Positions 63,936 to 64,000 of a stretch of DNA of 64,000 nt are shown in pieces (the first letter of the stretch is position 1; each line of letters opens with the position of its first letter). This DNA comes from Pseudomonas lactis (lineage in GTDB: Bacteria > Pseudomonadota > Gammaproteobacteria > Pseudomonadales > Pseudomonadaceae). Below the pieces are notes generated by a model. That model was not told the DNA's origin. It saw only the letters and a list, made by a program, of their open reading frames with translations, and ran no database searches. The position numbers and the translations under genes are program-made. The stretch covers positions 248,001 to 312,000 of the forward strand of contig NZ_JYLO01000008.1 in NCBI RefSeq assembly GCF_001439845.1. The letters run 5' to 3'.

Positions 63936-64000
63936 CAGTGTTTCTCCTGCTTGGACTGTTCCATATGGTGCATCACGGTCTGCATGTCTTTGTCGCCACG
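63935..64000 (-). CDS. trpB: Tryptophan synthase beta chain, 3' end only
   Basis: The last 21 codons before TGA read [15 protein letters not shown] and onward, the usual TrpB C-terminus. The rest lies beyond the window edge. Confidence 0.92.
   Translation of the reverse strand, partial: RGDKDMQTVMHHMEQSKQEKH

Overview
The window is a chromosomal segment next to the replication origin of a Pseudomonas, most likely of the P. fluorescens group. The gene order dnaN-recF-gyrB, then plsC-gmhB-glyS-glyQ-tag-lpxL-trkA-rsmB-fmt-def-dprA-tsaC-qor-hemF-aroE, is the ori-proximal Pseudomonas order. ParB-type parS palindromes (TGTTCCACGTGGAACA) lie in recF, and REPIN-like inverted repeats of fluorescens-group type (GTGGGAGCTGG...CCAGCTCCCAC) sit in intergenic gaps. 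No tRNA, rRNA or CRISPR array was seen.

The main feature is a complete Tn7-like transposon of about 26.9 kb (4082-30967), inserted 2 nt after the gyrB stop codon. Both ends carry the identical 12-bp terminal repeat TGTAGGTTCACA and are flanked by the 5-bp duplication AGGTA. Next to gyrB lie tnsA, tnsB, tnsC and one tniQ/tnsD-like gene; there is no tnsE. The cargo is, in order: an MvaT/H-NS-like silencer; a three-gene cassette of unknown function (TIGR04255 protein, membrane-anchored HTH protein, truncated third protein) behind a promoter with three TTGTCAAA repeats; an IS21-family element without target duplication that truncates the genes on both sides; a Zn/Cd/Co resistance block (broken czcP-like ATPase, DUF2790 protein, czcCBA, OprD-like porin, small His/Cys protein, czcR-like regulator without its kinase); two unknown genes; and a second three-gene cassette at the left end, whose middle gene has a one-base frameshift and whose last gene has nuclease-like residues. 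The right end has its own terminator just after gyrB, while the native gyrB terminator and a third parS site now lie beyond the left end.

From 31.0 to 51.1 kb is core genome: a divergent response regulator and CHASE2 histidine kinase, then the housekeeping genes listed above. The protein between def and dprA appears to have lost its N-terminal LysM domain.

From 51.2 to 64 kb is a catabolic and variable core region: SulP transporter, choline-sulfate genes (betC, choX and a divergent LysR regulator), a DOPA-dioxygenase-like protein, a D-galactonate operon (dgoK-dgoA-dgoD-dgoT), a bicovalent-flavin BBE-type oxidase, and trpA with the end of trpB.
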